Positions 36,901-45,461 are shown, counted from the first letter of the stretch. The stretch is DNA of 64,000 nucleotides from Flavobacterium cerinum (GCF_024496085.1 NZ_CP101751.1:2666001-2730000); one strand, 5' to 3'. Program-made: numbers and translations. The notes: a model not told the origin generated them from the letters alone.

Positions 36901-38377
36901 TAATCGTAAAGCCTCTTGAGATTGTACATCCGTTACTGTCGGTAATTGTACACGTATAATTTCCTACAGATAAACCAGATGCAGTTGCATTGGTTCCTCC
37001 GGATGGAGCCCATGAATAGGTATAAGGCGCTGTACCTCCTATTGCTACAACAGTAGCAGTACCATTGGAACCAGCATTACAGCTCACGTTCGTTTTAGAC
37101 GAAGTTGCTGTTAAAACAGTTGGTTGGGAAACGGTTGCATTTCTGGTAATCGAAGTACCTTCGTTATCCGTAATGGTACAAGTATAAGTAAGTGCTGCTA
37201 AACCTGTAGCTGTTGCATTAGTTCCTCCAGCCGGAGACCATGAATAGATATAAGGTGTAACACCTCCCGAAGCAACTACAGTAGCTGTACCGTTTGAACC
37301 TCCGTTACAAGAAACATTTGTAGAGGAAGAAGTCGCGGTTAAAGCTGCGTTCGTTGTGAAAGTTAAGTCACTTCCATAAGCCGTTCCAGACGAGTTAATT
37401 GCATACGCTCTGAAATGGATTGTCGTTGCAGATGGTAAAGACGAAATAACCGAGCTAAAGGATCCGGTTCCGGTTCCAATAGTTACTTTGTTGTCTGATG
37501 TAGTTGGATTGGCTCCTAAAGCCCATACAATTCCTCTTTCAGTAACAGAAGCACCACCATCGGCAGTTACGTTACCTCCTAAAGTAGCTTTTACTGCACC
37601 AACATTGGTCGCTGCAGTTGTTGTTACCGTTGGATTTACAATAACGACACAGTTTACGTTTGGTACCGGGTAATTAGCCGGTAAAAGACCAGACGATGCT
37701 GTAGCGTTTTTATTCCAGTTAGCAGTATTGTTAATGGCTGCTCTTAAAGCAGTAGCAGTTCCGGTTAAGGTTCCGCCGTATTTACTATAAGCTTGTTCCG
37801 GTCCCGGTGCCGGGAAAAGTGAAATACAGTTTACACCGTTCGTAAGTCCGGTAGGAAGAATACTTTCGGCCGTACCGGAGGTATTATTGTCATTCCATGT
37901 CGTTGTCACGTCATAGTTGGTACTGTTGTAATCACCATGAACTCCGGCAATAAAGATCGGACTAGCCGGTCGAACTCCCGATGTACTTTGGTAAGCCAGA
38001 ATCTGGTCACCACCTGATAAATTAAAGTTCGAATTTAGTGCAATACTAAATCCGGATGTACCACTAACGGTAAACGTGTCTGCTGACGTTTCCATAACTG
38101 TGATAATCGTTCCGCAAGGAACGGTAGAAGGGATAACCCATTGTAAGTGGGTTTCCGAATTGGTAGCCCAGCCTGTAGCTGTCCATCCCTGTTCCGAAAA
38201 GTAAATCGTTTCACCGGCCGGAAGGGGCTTGAGGGCGATAAATGAAAACCCGTCTGTGGTACCGAAATCATAGCCGATAAAGGCGATGTCTCCCGGTCCG
38301 AGGGTTTGCGCTTTGGTACTCTGCTGTACAAAGAATGTACAGAGGAATACGAGGGTTGCGAGTAATCTCTGCTTCAT
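30983..38377 (-). CDS. Giant SprB-repeat surface protein with T9SS sorting domain
   Basis: A 2,464-residue protein from the ATG at 38377 (MKQRLLATLVFLCTFF...); a longer frame to 38434 overlaps the upstream gene. Order: signal peptide; N-terminal domain about 25-240 starting GPGDIAFIGYDFG (also found at the start of other flavobacterial surface proteins); a fibronectin-like domain about 250-345; 24 SprB repeats of about 76 residues (about 345-2175), each with the SCNGG...TATV...GGT...YTYSW...GTYT-TDANAC pattern; an Ig-like domain; a cadherin-like segment; and a type A T9SS tail with FPNPATSTVTIKL. It should be exported by type IX secretion and cell-surface bound, like the gliding adhesin SprB. 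The codons are low in AT and highly repetitive. Confidence 0.93.
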   Translation of the reverse strand: MKQRLLATLVFLCTFFVQQSTKAQTLGPGDIAFIGYDFGTTDGFSFIALKPLPAGETIYFSEQGWTATGWATNSETHLQWVIPSTVPCGTIITVMETSADTFTVSGTSGFSIALNSNFNLSGGDQILAYQSTSGVRPASPIFIAGVHGDYNSTNYDVTTTWNDNNTSGTAESILPTGLTNGVNCISLFPAPGPEQAYSKYGGTLTGTATALRAAINNTANWNKNATASSGLLPANYPVPNVNCVVIVNPTVTTTAATNVGAVKATLGGNVTADGGASVTERGIVWALGANPTTSDNKVTIGTGTGSFSSVISSLPSATTIHFRAYAINSSGTAYGSDLTFTTNAALTATSSSTNVSCNGGSNGTATVVASGGVTPYIYSWSPAGGTNATATGLAALTYTCTITDNEGTSITRNATVSQPTVLTATSSKTNVSCNAGSNGTATVVAIGGTAPYTYSWAPSGGTNATASGLSVGNYTCTITDSNGCTISRGFTITQPSAMSVTTSRTDLSCNGGANGIATVNVTGGVPPYTYSWAPSGGTAATATGLAAGSYTCTITDSNGCTATRNFTLSQPTALVVTAAAQTNIACNGGANGSATVSATGGVPGYTYSWAPTGGTAATATGLAAGTYTCTITDANACTKTQSFTIVEPTAITATTSFTTVSCNGGANGTATVVPSGGTGPYTYSWAPSGGTNATATGLPVGVYTCTITDANACSITRSVTITQPSALTSTASMTTVACNGGSTGVATVNVSGGTAPYTYSWAPSGGTAATASGLAVGVYTVTVTDANACTLTRSFTITQPTAMTAATSFTTVSCNGGTNGTATVSVSGGTPGYTYSWAPTGGTAATATGLAAGTYTCTITDANACTITRTFTITQPAPFTATGSSTNVSCNGGANGTATVTPSGGTGPYTYSWAPTGGTAATATGLPVGVYTCTITDANACTTTRSVTITQPTALTSTASMTTVACNGGSTGVATVNVSGGTAPYTYSWAPSGGTAATASGLAVGTYTVTVTDANACTLTRTFTITQPTAMTAATSFTTVSCNGGSNGTATVNVSGGTPGYTYSWAPSGGTAATASGLAAGTYTVTITDANACQITRSFTITQPAALTASTSSTNVSCNGGTNGTATVVPSGGTGPYTYSWAPSGGTAATASGLAVGTYTVTITDANTCQITRSVTITQPTALTSTASMTTVACNGGSNGVATVNVSGGTAPYTYAWAPSGGTAATASGLAAGTYTVTVTDANACTLTRSFTITQPTALTSTASMTTVSCNGGANGIATVNVSGGTAPYTYSWAPSGGTAATATGLVAGTYTVTVTDANACTLTRSFTITQPTAMTAATSFTTVSCNGGTNGTATVSVSGGTPGYTYSWAPTGGTAATATGLAAGTYTCTITDANACTLTRTFTITQPAPFTAAGSSTNVSCNGGTNGTATVTPSGGTGPYTYSWAPTGGTAATATGLPVGVYTCTITDANACTTTRSVTITQPTALTSTASMTTVACNGGSNGVATVNVSGGTAPYTYAWAPSGGTAATASGLAAGTYTVTVTDANACTLTRSFTITQPTALTSTASMTTVSCNGGANGIATVNVSGGTAPYTYSWAPSGGTAATATGLVAGTYTVTVTDANACTLTRSFTITQPTALVATASAQTNVACNGGANGSATVAVTGGTPGYTYSWAPTGGTAATATGLTAGTYTVTITDANACQVTRSFTITQPTALVATASAQTNVSCNGGTNGSATVAATGGVGVYTYVWAPTGGTAATATGLAAGTYTATVTDANGCSTTQSFTITQPTALVATASAQTNVSCNGGTTGSATVAATGGVGVYTYVWAPTGGTAATATGLAAGTYTATVTDANGCSTTQSFTITQPTALVATASAQTNVSCNGGTTGSATVAVTGGTGAYTYVWAPTGGTAATASGLAAGTYTVTVTDANGCSATQSFTITQPVALVATASAQTNIACNGGTTGSATVAVTGGTGAYTYVWAPTGGTAATASGLAAGTYTVTVTDANGCSATQSFTITEPTVLVATASAQTNVACNGGANGSATVAVTGGTPGYTYSWAPTGGTAATATGLAAGTYTATVTDANGCSATQSFTITQPTALVATASAQTNVSCNGGANGSATVAVTGGTGAYTYVWAPTGGTAATASGLAAGTYTVTVTDANTCATTQSFTITEPGATVVTAQPGNSTITSGGNASFSATVTNATAYQWQMSTNGGTTWNNINNGGTNPVVSGATTNTLTLTGVPASYNGHQFQLVATNGVCSPVNSNAATLTVNNQVILAVNDDFSTNPVVNATGGVAGDVTANDLLNGLPVNDNAITITLVNNGGLTGVTIDANGNVNVPALSAQGTYTLTYSICEIANSTNCSTATAIVVVAPPMGVTDFESVAVNIFPNPATSTVTIKLMNNISNANVTVFDMNGRQVIHQNLRNEETNINVDQLEAGVYIFNIVTDKGKTTKRVIKTNK
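31850..37345 (-). repeat. 24 coding tandem repeats of about 228 bases (SprB repeats)
   Basis: Approximate limits of the repeat block. Neighbouring units share more with units several steps away than with adjacent ones: 33491-33922 and 34403-34834 are near-identical, 912 bases (four units) apart. This is the mark of multi-unit duplication by recombination. Confidence 0.9.
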
Positions 38378-38402
38378 TTGAATAATAATTGAGGTTAAAT
38401 TT

Positions 38403-39545
38403 TTAATGACATAAATAGGCATTTTGCCATCCACCGATTTTAGGGGGCATATCCTGTTGCGTTACTTCAGTAATAAAGTGTCCTTCGTTTACAAGTGTAT
38501 TCACTCGTTCAAATAACACCTGATTATCTGAGTTGCGTTCCAGTTTATAAATGTGATGATCAAATTTTGTACGGTTGGTTTCGGGGTCAAATTGTATTGG
38601 TCCTCGTGGTCCTTCTGCCTTTACTGTATTCATATGGCGCAATAAAGTTCGCGTATCGCTACTTTCTGCTGTTTCCAGTAAATTGGCTAACAATGCTCCG
38701 TTTTCGAAGCCTAATAAAGCAAACACGGTTGCTGAATCGTCATATTGTTCTTTGAATTGCATGTTAAAAGAACAATCAGAGGTTTTAGCAAAATTTTCTA
38801 ACCACGGTGCAACCACATATAGCGGAAACGGATTCGTTTGATATTCTTCAATCAAACTATCGTTAATAGCAAATGGAGTAGTGTAAAAAGTGTATTGCTG
38901 AGTGACTTTGTTGGTGCGGATGAATGCAGCGTTTTCTTCGGCATATAAACCGCTGTAAAACGCAAATACCACTTCAGGTTTGTAGTGGTCTAAGGTTAAT
39001 TGCATGTATTCGGCTTCGTTTTCCCGAGGGTAAAAAGGAGTAATATAATGTCCGGAGAACATAACATCACTTTTGTTGAGCGACGTTTCGATAGCCGATA
39101 ACATTCCGTAGCCGGAATCATAATAGGAGGTTGCTGTCGCAATTTTATCATAATTCTTTTCTAAAAAATGATTTCCTAATAAAAAACACGACTCGGTAAG
39201 TCCGTAAGAATTGATATAGATGCCTTTCTGTTTTTTCAACCCGTATGGTACGGTAGCACCAATATCAGAAGCGAGCAATAGTATGTCGTTATCCGAGGCA
39301 TATTCATAAACACGATTCATGTTATGATGCCCGAAAAAACCAATAATAATATTGATTCCTTCCTGAAAATAAAGCTTCTGTATTTTATCAATGATCAATT
39401 GTTCGTTGGCACCGATTCCGATACTCTCAACATAGTATTGAGCGTTTAGGTTGTTCAGTTTGATACCACGAATAAAATCCCGATCCAATGTTTTATACTG
39501 TTTGGATTGCGGGATTAGGATTCCTATTTTAGTTACTGTACTCAT
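38403..39545 (-). CDS. Cytosolic type I periplasmic-binding-protein-like protein
   Basis: A 380-residue protein with the fold of branched-chain amino-acid binding proteins (opening KIGILIPQSKQYKTLDRDFIRGI; NIIIGFFGHHNMNRVYEYA; a late GPRGPIQFDPETNRTKF motif). It has no signal peptide and no lipobox, so unlike ordinary ABC-transport binding proteins it should stay in the cytosol. No ABC transporter genes are adjacent. It sits between a tail-collar gene and the giant adhesin (25 bases to the adhesin start). Ligand and role unknown. Confidence 0.82.
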   Translation of the reverse strand: MSTVTKIGILIPQSKQYKTLDRDFIRGIKLNNLNAQYYVESIGIGANEQLIIDKIQKLYFQEGINIIIGFFGHHNMNRVYEYASDNDILLLASDIGATVPYGLKKQKGIYINSYGLTESCFLLGNHFLEKNYDKIATATSYYDSGYGMLSAIETSLNKSDVMFSGHYITPFYPRENEAEYMQLTLDHYKPEVVFAFYSGLYAEENAAFIRTNKVTQQYTFYTTPFAINDSLIEEYQTNPFPLYVVAPWLENFAKTSDCSFNMQFKEQYDDSATVFALLGFENGALLANLLETAESSDTRTLLRHMNTVKAEGPRGPIQFDPETNRTKFDHHIYKLERNSDNQVLFERVNTLVNEGHFITEVTQQDMPPKIGGWQNAYLCH

Positions 39546-39558
39546 GTAAAAAAATAAT

Positions 39559-39588
39559 AGGAGAGGATGAAATTATTCTTCCTCTCCT
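39559..39588 (-). terminator. Attenuator-like hairpin between tail-collar and binding-protein genes
   Basis: AGGAGAGGA/TCCTCTCCT perfect 9-bp arms; on the minus strand a run of seven T follows after four bases and ends three bases before the start codon at 39545. It could terminate or attenuate readthrough from the tail-collar gene. Confidence 0.6.
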
Positions 39589-39612
39589 TTGCGATTAACT
39601 TGTTTACTTTCG

Positions 39613-40203
39613 TTAATTACGAGAAGGGAAGATACCGTATAATGCGATACTAGTGTAAATTCCTAAATAAGGATTACGGATCGAAAATGGTGTGTTACTT
39701 CCTGTAATACCTGTAGTTCCGCTAATAGCGGTAGTAATGTTTCCTACTTTGTCTGTACCTGTAAATGGCGGCTCACTATAAGCGTTTGCAGCAGCTCCAC
39801 CTGTACCGAAACTATTGTTCCCGTTATCTGATTCGTTGGTTGGATTACCAGTATTAGTATGGATAACAGTAGAAATGTTTACTTGTCCTGCTCCTGTTCC
39901 GGGAACTAACGGGTGAACGTGAGCCGGAATGTTAGCAAGTGATAAAGTCATAGTTTGTGCTCCTCCTGATTCTCCCCATTGAACTGGTGTTAATCCAGGT
40001 CCTGATCCCGGGTGAACAATAGAACGTCCTCTTAAATCAGGTAAGGCAAACGTAGTTTGTCCGTTACCGCCAAAAGTAGTTCCAAGTAATGAAAATAAAG
40101 CTGTGTTCTGTGCAATCGACATGATTTGTCCGTCGCAAAATGCCCACTGTGCAGGGGCGAAACCAAATCCGAAAGCCTGGATTTGTCCGATAATCTGTTC
40201 CAT
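39613..40203 (-). CDS. Phage tail-collar domain protein (MdpB family)
   Basis: A 196-residue protein with the tail-collar start (IIGQIQAFGFGFAPAQWAFCDGQ, shortened here: FGFAPAQWAFCDGQIM), LFSLLGTTFGGNGQTTFALPDLRGR and HVHP. Such microcystin-dependent-protein (MdpB) homologues share the fold of T4 short tail fibre receptor-binding regions, but in Bacteroidota occur outside prophages. No signal peptide. No other phage gene is near. It probably leads the group with the binding-protein-like gene and the adhesin. Confidence 0.9.
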   Translation of the reverse strand: MEQIIGQIQAFGFGFAPAQWAFCDGQIMSIAQNTALFSLLGTTFGGNGQTTFALPDLRGRSIVHPGSGPGLTPVQWGESGGAQTMTLSLANIPAHVHPLVPGTGAGQVNISTVIHTNTGNPTNESDNGNNSFGTGGAAANAYSEPPFTGTDKVGNITTAISGTTGITGSNTPFSIRNPYLGIYTSIALYGIFPSRN

Positions 40204-40231
40204 AAATATAAATTTTGTGGTTAAGTTTATA

Positions 40232-40239
40232 CAAAACTA
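40232..40239 (-). promoter_or_regulatory. -7 box for the tail-collar gene
   Basis: On the minus strand TAGTTTTG matches TAnnTTTG, 29 bases upstream of the start codon. No TTTG -33 element is obvious. Confidence 0.55.
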
Positions 40240-40392
40240 GATAAACGCACAGTATCGATATTAGGTAAAATTACGTGTTTTTGTAAGGTAGTTGTGTTAT
40301 TATAATAAATTTAATAATATTTTGATTTTTTATTAAACAAACAAAATGGATATTATCTTTATTTTAAAGGTTTTAGGTTAATTTAAGAAATC

Positions 40393-40968
40393 TTAACGAT
40401 ATTTGTCATTTAGTCCAATACCACCTAAAATTAAAGGTTTTATTTTCTCAAAACGGCTTAATTTTGTTTTTTCCTGCTTGGCAGTAGCGATATATTCGAT
40501 GAACTCTTTTTGTTTATAAGGGGTGAATTGAGAAAAAGCATTTTGTAGATTCGTATCCTGTGCCAATTGTTGTTGCAGGAATTCCGATTGTAAGGCTTCT
40601 TTTTTCTCCGGCTTGAAGTGAATACCGGCTTTTTCGTTTTCTATCGCTTCGTGAACATACTGTAAGATTAATTTTTCGTCCATTTCGGCTTTTGACTGAA
40701 AACGCCATTGGCGTAAAGCTTTGGTAACGCCTTCCTGAGCGTTAACCAAAACCTTATGCGCATCTTTTAAATAAATACCGTTGAAAAACCAAATGCCCAC
40801 ATAGGATTTGAAACCGCCTATTCCCAATACGTTTTTGCCGTTATAGGTGTAAGTCGGACCGCCCCATTTTGTAGTTTCAACCAATTCGGTTTTAAGAAGG
40901 ATCGTTTTTAAATAATCGAGTTCTTCTTCCCATTGGTTTACTTTATCCCATTTGTGTTTTTCTTCCAT
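40393..40968 (-). CDS. YdeI/DUF1801-family protein
   Basis: A 191-residue cytosolic protein: DUF1801-type domain about 10-110 (LLKTELVETTKWGGPTYTYNGKNVLGIGGFK and GIWFFNG, shortened here: TTKWGGPTYTYNG) and a C-terminal YdeI/OmdA helical segment with FSQFTPYKQKEFIEYIATAK. Relatives are called OmpD-associated; in flavobacteria no function is established. It follows pepT by 10 bases on the same strand. Confidence 0.88.
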   Translation of the reverse strand: MEEKHKWDKVNQWEEELDYLKTILLKTELVETTKWGGPTYTYNGKNVLGIGGFKSYVGIWFFNGIYLKDAHKVLVNAQEGVTKALRQWRFQSKAEMDEKLILQYVHEAIENEKAGIHFKPEKKEALQSEFLQQQLAQDTNLQNAFSQFTPYKQKEFIEYIATAKQEKTKLSRFEKIKPLILGGIGLNDKYR

Positions 40969-40978
40969 CGGTATGGAA

Positions 40979-42220
40979 TTATTTTTTTGCTGCGGTTAAT
41001 TCCGCGATTTTTACAATTACATCTACAGCTTTTTGCATGCTTTCTACCGGAACGTATTCGTATTTTCCGTGGAAATTATGTCCGCCGGCAAAAATATTAG
41101 GACAAGGTAAGCCCATATACGATAACTGGCAACCGTCTGTTCCGCCGCGAATCGGTTTGATAAGCGGTTTGATACCCAATTCTTTCATCGCTTTTTCAGC
41201 TACCTGTACAATGTGGATTACCGGTTCTACTTTTTCACGCATGTTGTAGTAACTGTCTTTTATTTCACAGCTTACAATCGGTCCGCCAAATTGTTTTGCG
41301 AATTTCTTGTTGATTTTTGCTGCGATTTTTTCGACTACTTTTTTACGTTTTTCGAATTTTTTACGATCGTGATCACGGATAATCAATTCTACTTTGGTTT
41401 CTTCGATACTTCCGCTGATACCGGTTACATGGAAAAATCCTTCGTAGCCTTTAGTTTCCTGTGGCGTTTCGTGTTTCGGTAACTTGGAAATAAATTTATT
41501 TGCCAGTAACATTGAATTGATCATTTTCCCTTTGGCATAGCCCGGGTGAACGCTTTTTCCGCTGAAAACCAGTTTGGCTCCGGCCGCATTAAAGTTTTCG
41601 TATTCTAATTCACCGATCTGACTTCCGTCCATAGTATACGCCCAATCAGCACCGAATTTTTCTACGTCAAATTTATGAGCACCGCGACCAATCTCTTCAT
41701 CCGGTGTAAAACCTACACGAATCTTACCGTGTTTGATCTCCGGATTGTTGATCAGGTATTCCATTGCCGTTACGATTTCCGTGATTCCGGCTTTATCATC
41801 CGCTCCTAAAAGCGTCGTTCCGTCGGTTGTAATAATCGTTTGTCCTTTATATTGTAAAAGATCTTTAAAATAACTTGGCGACAATACGATATCCAGTTCT
41901 TTGTTTAATACGATGTCTTTTCCGTCGTAATTTTCAACGATTTGCGGTTTTACATTGGCTCCGGTAAAATCCGGCGTTGTATCAAAATGGGAAATAAAAC
42001 CGATAGTCGGAACTTCGTGATCTACATTGCTAGGAAGTGTAGCCATGATATACGCATTATCATCAATGGTAACATCTTCCATTCCAATAGCTTTTAGCTC
42101 TTCGACTAATTGGTTGGCCAAATCCCATTGTTTTGCGGTACTTGGTGTTGTATTTGAATTCGGATCAGATTCTGTGTCAACTGTCACATAACTGATAAAG
42201 CGATCAATAATATGTTGCAT
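40979..42220 (-). CDS. pepT: Peptidase T (M20 family tripeptidase)
   Basis: A 413-residue metallopeptidase from the ATG at 42220; an eight-residue longer start is less likely. Zn-binding and catalytic motifs are visible: [33 protein letters not shown] and a C-terminal GGTDG. It removes N-terminal residues from tripeptides in the cytosol. Followed by the YdeI-like gene 10 bases on, probably one transcript. Confidence 0.96.
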   Translation of the reverse strand: MQHIIDRFISYVTVDTESDPNSNTTPSTAKQWDLANQLVEELKAIGMEDVTIDDNAYIMATLPSNVDHEVPTIGFISHFDTTPDFTGANVKPQIVENYDGKDIVLNKELDIVLSPSYFKDLLQYKGQTIITTDGTTLLGADDKAGITEIVTAMEYLINNPEIKHGKIRVGFTPDEEIGRGAHKFDVEKFGADWAYTMDGSQIGELEYENFNAAGAKLVFSGKSVHPGYAKGKMINSMLLANKFISKLPKHETPQETKGYEGFFHVTGISGSIEETKVELIIRDHDRKKFEKRKKVVEKIAAKINKKFAKQFGGPIVSCEIKDSYYNMREKVEPVIHIVQVAEKAMKELGIKPLIKPIRGGTDGCQLSYMGLPCPNIFAGGHNFHGKYEYVPVESMQKAVDVIVKIAELTAAKK

Positions 42221-42298
42221 TTTAAAAAATTTTGAGATACACAAAAGTACGACTATTTCATTAAAATGAAGTGCCGTACTTTTTAGAATAAATTCAAA

Positions 42299-43294
42299 TT
42301 AATGAAGGTATAATAGGGTATAGATGACAAATAGCAATAGTACAACCGTAATAAGGAAAGAATTGACAAAAAACAATATCAAGCTCTTTAAATTAGAGAT
42401 ATAACGTTTTTCACCGTAAAAAAACCGGTGTGCTTTAAAAAAGTAAGTAAAGCCCCATCCCAGATAAATACAGGCTAGTATAAACTCTAAAAATGTTAGA
42501 AAGCCATTATCGCCCAATAGTTCCAGGAACCAGCTCAGCGTCAGAAACAGCATAGTGTTGAGAAGCAGGAACGAAAAGTAATGCAGCGTAAAAATACCGT
42601 GTTCAAAATAGTACCATTTTTTCTTACTGTGAAACAACCACAACGAAAACGCAAATAATGGCAGATAGAGGAAAAGTACTTTTGGGAGGTTATGAATAAA
42701 AGAGTCCTTGAATTTTCCGATGACTTCTTTTGTGGTGTATTTTTCGTTTATCTCGGCCATCTTTCTTTCAAATTTTTCCATTAGTAGGGAACTCTTTTTT
42801 GCTGCCGGAAGTGTCTTTTGTATCGAATCGTATTCTTTTACCGAACTATAATTTCCAATAGTAGGTATTTTTCTACCGGTGGATGCTTTCATAATTGAAT
42901 CGGCCTCTTCGTAGTTGTAATCATATTTATGGGCTTCCGCCTTGCGTACCTCACGTTGGGTTTCTTTATCGTGATTAATTTCCGGAAGTACTCCCGGAAG
43001 GAAAAAGGTGATAAAACTGATAAAAATATACAACTTAACCGGAGCTACATAATGTTTGCGTTTTCCCTCCAGATATTCACGGGTAAGGCGTGAAGGACGA
43101 AACAATAAGTATTTCATGGTTTTCCAAAAGGCATTGTCATAATGCGTAAAATCTTCTACAAAATGCGTAAACAGATAGTGAAATGACTTTCGGGATTCGG
43201 TGTTATCCTGACCGCAGTTCGGACAGTATTTCTCGGTAACAATTTTTCCGCAATTTAAACAGTCAATGTGATCGCGTATTTTATCGTGGCTCAT
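42299..43294 (-). CDS. DUF3667 membrane protein with zinc ribbon
   Basis: A 331-residue protein: a zinc ribbon about 14-31 (CLNCGKIVTEKYCPNCGQ), then FTHYDNAFWKTMKYLLFRPSRL and at least five hydrophobic helices (about 92-110, 210-340). The combination is DUF3667, widespread in Bacteroidota with no known function. Confidence 0.92.
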   Translation of the reverse strand: MSHDKIRDHIDCLNCGKIVTEKYCPNCGQDNTESRKSFHYLFTHFVEDFTHYDNAFWKTMKYLLFRPSRLTREYLEGKRKHYVAPVKLYIFISFITFFLPGVLPEINHDKETQREVRKAEAHKYDYNYEEADSIMKASTGRKIPTIGNYSSVKEYDSIQKTLPAAKKSSLLMEKFERKMAEINEKYTTKEVIGKFKDSFIHNLPKVLFLYLPLFAFSLWLFHSKKKWYYFEHGIFTLHYFSFLLLNTMLFLTLSWFLELLGDNGFLTFLEFILACIYLGWGFTYFFKAHRFFYGEKRYISNLKSLILFFVNSFLITVVLLLFVIYTLLYLH

Positions 43295-43642
43295 TATTAG
43301 GGGATATATTGATGCGATAAAAATAGTTAAAAATTGATATTTACAGGTAAAATATTTATAAAGTAGTAATTAAACTTAAACCTTTTTGAAACAATCTTTA
43401 TCCATAATGGAAATCACAACACCATCCATTAACCGGTTTTTAAGTTGCCACCCAAACGATAAAATTGAAACCCGAAAAGAGGATGCGCTAATAAAAAATC
43501 AAAATAATCATCTTTTTTGTGTAATAAATTTCTTAAAAATTAACCTTTGTAAAAATTAAAGTATATTAGCCAATACGATTAAAATAGTAAACTAAACGAG
43601 ATGTTCGTTCGGTAACAAGGACGAAGAAATTAAAAATAGAAT
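43295..43642. other. AT-rich divergent gap, no gene recognised
   Basis: 348 bases between DUF3667 (-) and the first orphan gene (+). A 50-codon frame at 43407-43559 has no ribosome site and low-complexity content. A TTTG near 43547 may be a -33 element. No tRNA or recognised structured RNA. Confidence 0.5.
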
Positions 43643-44203
43643 ATGGAAAAAATCAAAACATTTTTAGATATTGTTTTTGAAAAAGAACAAATAGCACAGG
43701 ATTTAAAGAGAGACAAAGATAATATTGAAAAATATAACGAATTTGTAGTGAATGAATTGAATATTTACTGTGAAGATCCGTATGATGCTGATCTGAAAAG
43801 AAAAGTAGAATTTAATATTATGGGTAAAATGATTAGTCCGCTTTCCGATCGTTTTTATGAGGAGTCCAAAAATTGTCCTTACCCGGCTTCCCGTTATTTA
43901 TTTAAAATAAGTGAATATAATAATGAAAAATACGGTACCGTTTGGGCTTGTTATGTTTCTTTTTCAGATCCTGATGACGAAATAAAAAAAATAAATGAAT
44001 GTTTTTTAGTTGCTTCAATCAATGGAGAATTAAAAATTGTTTCAGATTTTATCCTTAGTTCCGATGCGAAACAATGGCGACATGTAGATGGTGATGAAGA
44101 TAAAAGTTTGCGTTTGAATAATTTGGGTACACCTGTAAAAGTGGAACGTTATGTAGAGCCAACGGATGAATGGAGTTTAAAAGCGTATTTAAAAGATAAA
44201 TAA
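43643..44203 (+). CDS. Unknown protein, possible immunity-type
   Basis: A 186-residue acidic cytosolic protein with an N-terminal helical region and a C-terminal segment (YGTVWACYVSFSDPDDEIKKINECFLVA, shortened: GTVWACYVSFSDPD; VSDFILSSDAKQWRHVDGDE) that reads like an NTF2-like fold. No signal peptide or membrane helix. First of five same-strand genes between 43643 and 49361 that have the character of polymorphic-toxin immunity proteins. Function not assigned. Confidence 0.7.
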   Translation: MEKIKTFLDIVFEKEQIAQDLKRDKDNIEKYNEFVVNELNIYCEDPYDADLKRKVEFNIMGKMISPLSDRFYEESKNCPYPASRYLFKISEYNNEKYGTVWACYVSFSDPDDEIKKINECFLVASINGELKIVSDFILSSDAKQWRHVDGDEDKSLRLNNLGTPVKVERYVEPTDEWSLKAYLKDK

Positions 44204-44321
44204 GCATAGCAATGGATGAAGCGAAGTTTCTGTTTTAGAAGTTTCGCTTTTTGTATTCAATAAAAGGTGTTTTCCGAAAAAATAAGTTCGGATTTAATTT
44301 GCATCATATAACGTAATAAAT

Positions 44322-45461
44322 ATGGAAATAAACAAAGTACATTCTGATTTAAAGGATATTTATAAAGCTAAAGCGGTTAAAAGAAAATTCAATTTCACCT
44401 TTGAGCATGAAGATGAAAAAGGAGTATTAATGAATGCTTTAAAAAGAGGTTTTTGGTCTATAATGCCCTTTGGATTTAAAGGTGATGATATTTTAGCTTT
44501 TCAGCTAACTCCCGGAAAGGACATTCAGCAAGAGGCACCTATCGTAGTATTTGATGATGTGTATCGGGAATGCTTTACATTTGCTCCTACTATTCAAGCC
44601 ACTATTCCGATGGCTAACTTGAAATTTATGTGTGAGTTAGAGTTAATACAAGAACTTCAGGAAGAAATAGAAGAAGCTACGGTCGTATCCCAACCCTTTT
44701 TTGATTATTTCGGTGGCGGCGATCTGGAATTTTTAAAACAGTTTTTACTGTCGGAATCCAATCAGGAACGTTTTGAAAATGCTCCGGAATATGAAGAAGT
44801 CTTTTATAAAGAATTCTGGAGTCATTATTACAATACACCTGAAAATACAAAAGCATTTCAATTATTTGATCAATTGATAGATAGTCGTATCCGTCTACCG
44901 GAATACGAGCCTGCCGATTACGGGCTTTGGAACAATTACATAGGGAATGTACTTGCTACAAGAGCGTATTCGAGAATTAGTTTGGAAGATAAGGACAAAT
45001 GGAAGCATTATTGGCGTTGTGCCCAATTGCCACACGGTTTTGATTGTGATGATAATAGTTTCGAAGAATATACAATCCATGTTGGTCATTCGAGTTCTTT
45101 ACTGAATTGTGTTGCAGATATATTTGATTCCGAATGGAAAGATAAATATGCTCTTTTTCCCGAAGAAGTGCAAAAACATCCTCTTTTTGAAGCGACCGAA
45201 GCGATTAGAGAAGCAGGAAGAGGCTATGCAGGCGATAGGCACATTAAAGCTGCGGTATTATTAGAAAAAGAACACAATGATCCTATCGGCTGTTGGAATG
45301 CTTTAATAAGTGCGAGTTATTGGGCCGGAAAAAGCGGCAATCTGGATGCGGTGGAAATGTGTTGGGGCTTGGCTATTGATCTGTCCCGTACTCACGGCTG
45401 GACCGAAATTCATGCTATTCTATCCGAACAAATGGAGTTTTATTATCATTATAAAGAATAA
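44322..45461 (+). CDS. Unknown cytosolic protein, possible immunity-type
   Basis: A 379-residue acidic protein with no signal or membrane segment. The N-terminal third contains FWSIMPFGFKGDDIL and the C-terminal third is helical with Trp-rich AlaSer blocks (GCWNALISASYWAGKSGNLDAVEMCWG). No family recognised. Its last two codons and stop (AAA GAA TAA) are the first unit of the heptamer array, so the array starts exactly at the stop codon. 118 bases after the previous gene. Confidence 0.72.
   Translation: MEINKVHSDLKDIYKAKAVKRKFNFTFEHEDEKGVLMNALKRGFWSIMPFGFKGDDILAFQLTPGKDIQQEAPIVVFDDVYRECFTFAPTIQATIPMANLKFMCELELIQELQEEIEEATVVSQPFFDYFGGGDLEFLKQFLLSESNQERFENAPEYEEVFYKEFWSHYYNTPENTKAFQLFDQLIDSRIRLPEYEPADYGLWNNYIGNVLATRAYSRISLEDKDKWKHYWRCAQLPHGFDCDDNSFEEYTIHVGHSSSLLNCVADIFDSEWKDKYALFPEEVQKHPLFEATEAIREAGRGYAGDRHIKAAVLLEKEHNDPIGCWNALISASYWAGKSGNLDAVEMCWGLAIDLSRTHGWTEIHAILSEQMEFYYHYKE

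Noticed and set aside
31850..37345. Possible CRISPR-like periodic repeats
   Set aside because: The period of about 228 bases is coding with no spacers; repeats are SprB protein domains.
39613..40203. Prophage tail module
   Set aside because: Only the collar-domain gene is phage-like; no capsid, portal, lysis or integrase genes nearby.
43407..43559. 50-codon frame in the AT-rich gap
   Set aside because: Low-complexity Lys/Asn content and no ribosome site.
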